Origin: Nemopilema nomurai
Taxonomy: Eukaryota > Cnidaria > Scyphozoa > Rhizostomeae > Rhizostomatidae
Length of the DNA: 64,000 bases
NCBI GenBank assembly: GCA_003864495.1
Contig: ML133400.1
Span: 1,852,575 to 1,916,574, forward strand
Direction of reading: 5' to 3'
Shown here: piece by piece, positions 60,701 to 64,000 of the stretch
Numbering within the stretch: the first letter of the stretch is position 1
Layout: each line of letters starts with the position of its first letter
The notes under the pieces: model-generated
What the model saw: the letters and a program-made list of their open reading frames with translations, nothing else
Told to the model about the DNA's origin: nothing
Database searches by the model: none
Translations under genes and position numbers: made by a program

Positions 60701-62790
60701 GAACTGAAGGATGAAATCGAACGTCTTGAAGACGAACTTGAACAGTCTAGCCCGGCCGATACCTCGGGAACTCAGGGGGATTCCTGCAGCAATTGTAGCA
60801 AGTCAACCAACGAAATAAGGCAATACCTTAGCATCATACAGACACTGACTGAAGACAAACTTAGTTTGGAGAAGTCCCTCTCTGACATTCGGCGAGATAA
60901 GGAGCAGTTGCTGGCTGATATCGAGACAGTAACGAAAGAGAGGTTCGAAGCACGCTCTGAACTAGCCTCGCTTAAGACAGAGGCGGACGAGTTATCTGCA
61001 AAGTATCAGAAAGAAATGGAAAGCCTGTTGCAAAATATGGAGAGTTTGGAACAAGAGAACAAGACATTGGATGAGCACTTGCAGAACATGAGACAAAATA
61101 AATTAGATCTGCTGGAGGATTTGAAAGTGGCTGAGCAAGACAGGTTGGGTTTGGTCAAGTCTCTACAGGCATTGACAATGGACAAGGGAAAAACAGATCG
61201 TAAGTGGATTTCTACTGGTTTACAACTGCATACTTGCCCCTCTGTTTTGGTTTATTTGGCTCTTTTATGCTCCACCCCTTTTATAGGTTAACCTCAGCCA
61301 GTTGCATGTCTCTACCCAACTGCAATCGGTTGTCTCTTTGAATGTCTCCTAAAACCTGTGCGCCATACTACTATTAAGGTTTTGCCTTGTCTCTGTGTCT
61401 GAACATATGTCAGGTTGTCATTTATGTAGTTTTTGATTTTCAAGCATAACCAAGGCCTTTCCACTTTCCCTCTTTTAGTATCAATGCTTCCTGTAATTCC
61501 AGTTTACTTATAGGCTTTGAGGCACCCTAAGGTTGCTCCCATATCAACTGGCCTCGAATTTCTTTTATTAGAGCGTGTACCAATTACGCAGGAAAGAGAG
61601 AACTATCGAAAGAATCGCAATTGCTTCGATAGGCAAATCACTGTGGCTTCTTTATTTATAGCAAGCATGATTTTGTCTTGCTACTTTGCGTGCAAATGGC
61701 ACATGTGTTAATTACCCTATTCACAATAATGATCTTTTCATTCAAACTCACCTTCAAACTCATCACTGATTTTCATCGCTAGTTCGTTTTAGTTCGTTAA
61801 AGTTCTACCCACCATTTTAAGATCACTCAACGGGGGCTTAGAGTTGGAACAAGGGGGCTTAGAGTTGGAACAAAGGGGTTACCCCGAGAATATCAGAAAT
61901 CTCAAGAGGAGTATCACATCCCCTATGCTTTTCGACTCTTCACCCCTGCGGAGTAGATAACATTCATCACCCCTGCGGAATAGATTAGATTCACGAGGGC
62001 TTCAAGATTACTAACTGTACTAACATTAATGTTTTACCGCATACTCAGGATGAAATAACCGACTGATAACCGCTGACCAACACTGACACAGCAATGATTC
62101 GCATTGTTCTTGTCTGGTTCTTGCTTAGCTGGTGATGTCGCTGCGAAGCCTATTGTTGTCGAGGACTATATAGACAACACCAGCGACCCTTATAGCAATG
62201 CACAGTATACTCCCAAAAGACGCACTCGCCGTAGTTTTAGCACAGGAGACAAGCATGGGAATATCCCGGGGGAAGATTCGAAACAGGCAATCGACGAAAT
62301 GCATCTGGAAATGGCGGAGCTCCGGAGACTGCTCGAGCAAAGCCGAAAAGAGAACAGGGAGCTGCGGAAAGGACTGGAACGGGTGGAGGGGCTGTTGCAA
62401 ATGGAGCAGAAGATAAATCGACAGTTAGAGAAAGACAACCTGCTTGCCAACGAAGATATCCTCTGCCTGCAGAATGAATTGGAGACGCTCAGGGGAGGCA
62501 GAAACACCCCGGTTATTCGCACGGACAACGACTCGGTGTTGGACGAGATCCAGGAAGCAAGTGAGGATTTCGGAAACCCGTTCGTAAGGCACTCGTCGTG
62601 GTCCAACCTGGCAGTCCCCTCAGCGGAGCCGGAAAAGAAGCCACGCATGCGGAAGATCAGTGCCCCCTGCGGACCCGTAGCGCCCCATCTGGCTCGTAGT
62701 CCCTCGGTTTCCAAAGCAAAAACACTCTGCTTTCAAATTTCTTTTAACGGTATGACGCTTATGGAAAAGACGGACTTTGGAAGTATCTAG
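54793..62790 (+). CDS. large coiled-coil protein, family not recognised
   Basis: Ten blocks; all joins from the second on keep phase: about 54793-55296, 55561-55708, 55875-55915 (41-bp microexon), 56334-57195, 57469-57763, 57990-58355, 59068-59454, 59882-60127, 60695-61199 and 62129-62749 or -62790, about 1,330 aa. The ATG at 54793 opens MFSSRFPVVVKSPSPGRKN, but this frame stops at 54906. A ~60-bp intron (TTCG|GTTTTG to ACGAAAG|GC) would connect it in phase to EATDENGNSTSESF; a frameshift is the alternative. Residues to about 250 are Ser/Arg-rich and basic (RMRSRRSGMRRQSSKDSG). Then come long Glu/Lys/Leu heptad-like coils (RLNLVESENKALKIERAELL, KLSLEKSLSDIRRDKEQLL), an acidic break (GELSDTEDDETYEEDH) and a basic Ser/Pro-rich end (KKPRMRKISAPCGP). 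This suggests a cytoskeletal or centrosomal scaffold, but I see no diagnostic domain. The last exon may end at TAG 62790 or splice at AACG|GTATGA (62749) to an exon near 63951. Confidence 0.75.
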
Positions 62791-63950
62791 TGTGTGACCA
62801 AAATGGGTTTTTAACAGATATTTGTGGCACTCGTAATGAGGAAGTAATACGTGAGGGGTTTAGAGTTTCCTAAAATATAAAACTCAGACATACGCGGTTT
62901 TCTGGCTGTCAATTGGCTTTGCACGCCAGTTTTCTTTTTAAGGTTAAACTCCTACAAGTGAATTTGAATGCTGAAGCCGTGGCTTGCTTGGCATGTAATA
63001 TTTCTGCCCCGTAAGAAGGCTAAAGCCTATCTCAGGTTCCAGCGAGAGACATTCCTTCCCATCCTAAATGAGATGGTCATATTTGCGACGCGATTAAGGT
63101 TGATGGAAAATCTCGAAGTCCTAGCTTTTCAATTGCTTGCTTCATGGGTAAGAATAACCAAGGTAGATAGATTGGATATCAATACAACTGCGTACGGCCT
63201 TGAAGCTGCTTTTCATTAGAAAATTCAAAACAATTTTATAAAGGAATTACTTTTCCCTTTTAACTAACAGCCGCCATGCCAGCTAGTTTCCATGATCTCC
63301 TGGATTTTTAATCGATATATTTACAGTTCGGCAAAGTCTCGATAGGAAACCGTTAAAATTACCATCAATTCACAATTACAATGTCACGTGTATTGCTATC
63401 TTGCACTATCACTGCTAAAATTTCACTAAGATCAACATCTAAGAAATCAACGAAATGTCCCCCTATAGTACTGCGCCTAGGCAGTTCCAAGTGAATGCTC
63501 AGCGTCTATAACAAGAAGATTGAGCTTCCTTGAAAGCACCATCTTTCAAGCACAATCTTTCAAGCCCCACTTCGCATGCACTGCTTAACATATGTAAAAA
63601 TCTTAATCATCTTGTATTTATCAATTTTCTGTTCATTGTATTTGTAAAGCGATTGGAGAAATTCTAGTAGCTATTTTGAATCCCATTAATGCTTATCTAA
63701 TTTATGAGGATTATGGCCAGTCGAAAACATCACGTTTGATTATCAAATATTCAGTGCCATGTTGCCTTTTTATTTCTCATCGTATATCTGCGGCAATGTC
63801 AATGCCTGGAAGCATTTTGCCGTCCACACTAGCTTTAGAATAAGACCCGTTCTGGTTTTTGTAAAGAACTTGATATTGCTTGAGGTGATATCGTCTGTTT
63901 AACACAATGATTAAACGATATAAAGAAATAAAGGGAGTTTCTTCTTTCAG
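62791..63950. other. 3' UTR or last visible intron of the coiled-coil gene
   Basis: No supported exon; the open frame 62968-63219 lacks a credible acceptor and looks accidental. An AATAAA occurs at about 63926. If the gene splices out at 62749, this stretch is intron. Confidence 0.35.
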
Positions 63951-64000
63951 AACCGATTTGCGTGCAGATCTTGGCGACCGTGGTTTGCAAAACCTTGCTT
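63951..64000 (+). CDS. possible start of a further exon, cut by the window edge
   Basis: A strong pyrimidine-rich acceptor (TTTCTTCTTTCAG) ends at 63950 and the next 50 bp are open in all the frames I checked. Joined to the phase-1 donor at 62749, the reading is EPICVQILATVVCK; another phase gives TDLRADLGDRGLQN. I cannot tell which is right, or whether the exon belongs to the coiled-coil gene. Confidence 0.35.

Noticed and set aside
62968..63219. 83-aa frame as the next exon of the coiled-coil gene
   Set aside because: No good acceptor in phase, and its hydrophobic composition is unlike the neighbouring exons.

Overview
The window is animal nuclear DNA, A+T-rich and dense in repeats. It holds five multi-exon protein genes with spliceosomal introns. 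The gene set (a histone-methyltransferase cofactor, a ciliary transition-zone glycoprotein, a mitochondrial ureohydrolase), the moderate introns and the many short inverted-repeat elements suit a marine invertebrate, most likely an anthozoan cnidarian. That placement is an inference; no marker fixes the species. Exons were joined by reading GT/GC..AG borders and checking that codon phase is kept.

Layout. 964-3743 (-): an unrecognised Ser/Lys-rich protein with an apparent frameshift. 5296-8530 (-): a complete seven-exon PAGR1 (PTIP-associated 1) homologue, 244 aa. 8733-17149: an 8.4-kb foldback element whose two inverted arms carry arrays of a ~358-bp tandem repeat. 17367-29082 (+): tectonic-2 (TCTN2), 17 exons, about twice the vertebrate length. 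29881-35045 (-): mitochondrial agmatinase (AGMAT), seven exons, 340 aa, with a tRNA-derived SINE in intron 1. 35.9-43.6 kb: a repeat district with two copies of one MITE in opposite orientation and two arrays of a ~168-bp satellite pointing at each other. 43.6-54.8 kb: no gene recognised, one MITE with G-rich ends. 54793 to the right edge (+): a large coiled-coil protein, family not recognised, possibly continuing past the window.

PAGR1 and TCTN2 are divergent, and the whole foldback sits between their 5' ends, so it has split what was probably a short shared promoter region. TCTN2 and AGMAT are convergent, about 0.8 kb apart. The genes have unrelated functions (chromatin, cilium, mitochondrion).

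The main novelty candidates are the foldback element (arms differing by three repeat units, outer segments both 558 bp, a cluster of AAAATAGCGGA motifs at the ends), the second, separate palindromic satellite structure at 37.4-41.1 kb, and the mucin-like expansion of TCTN2.
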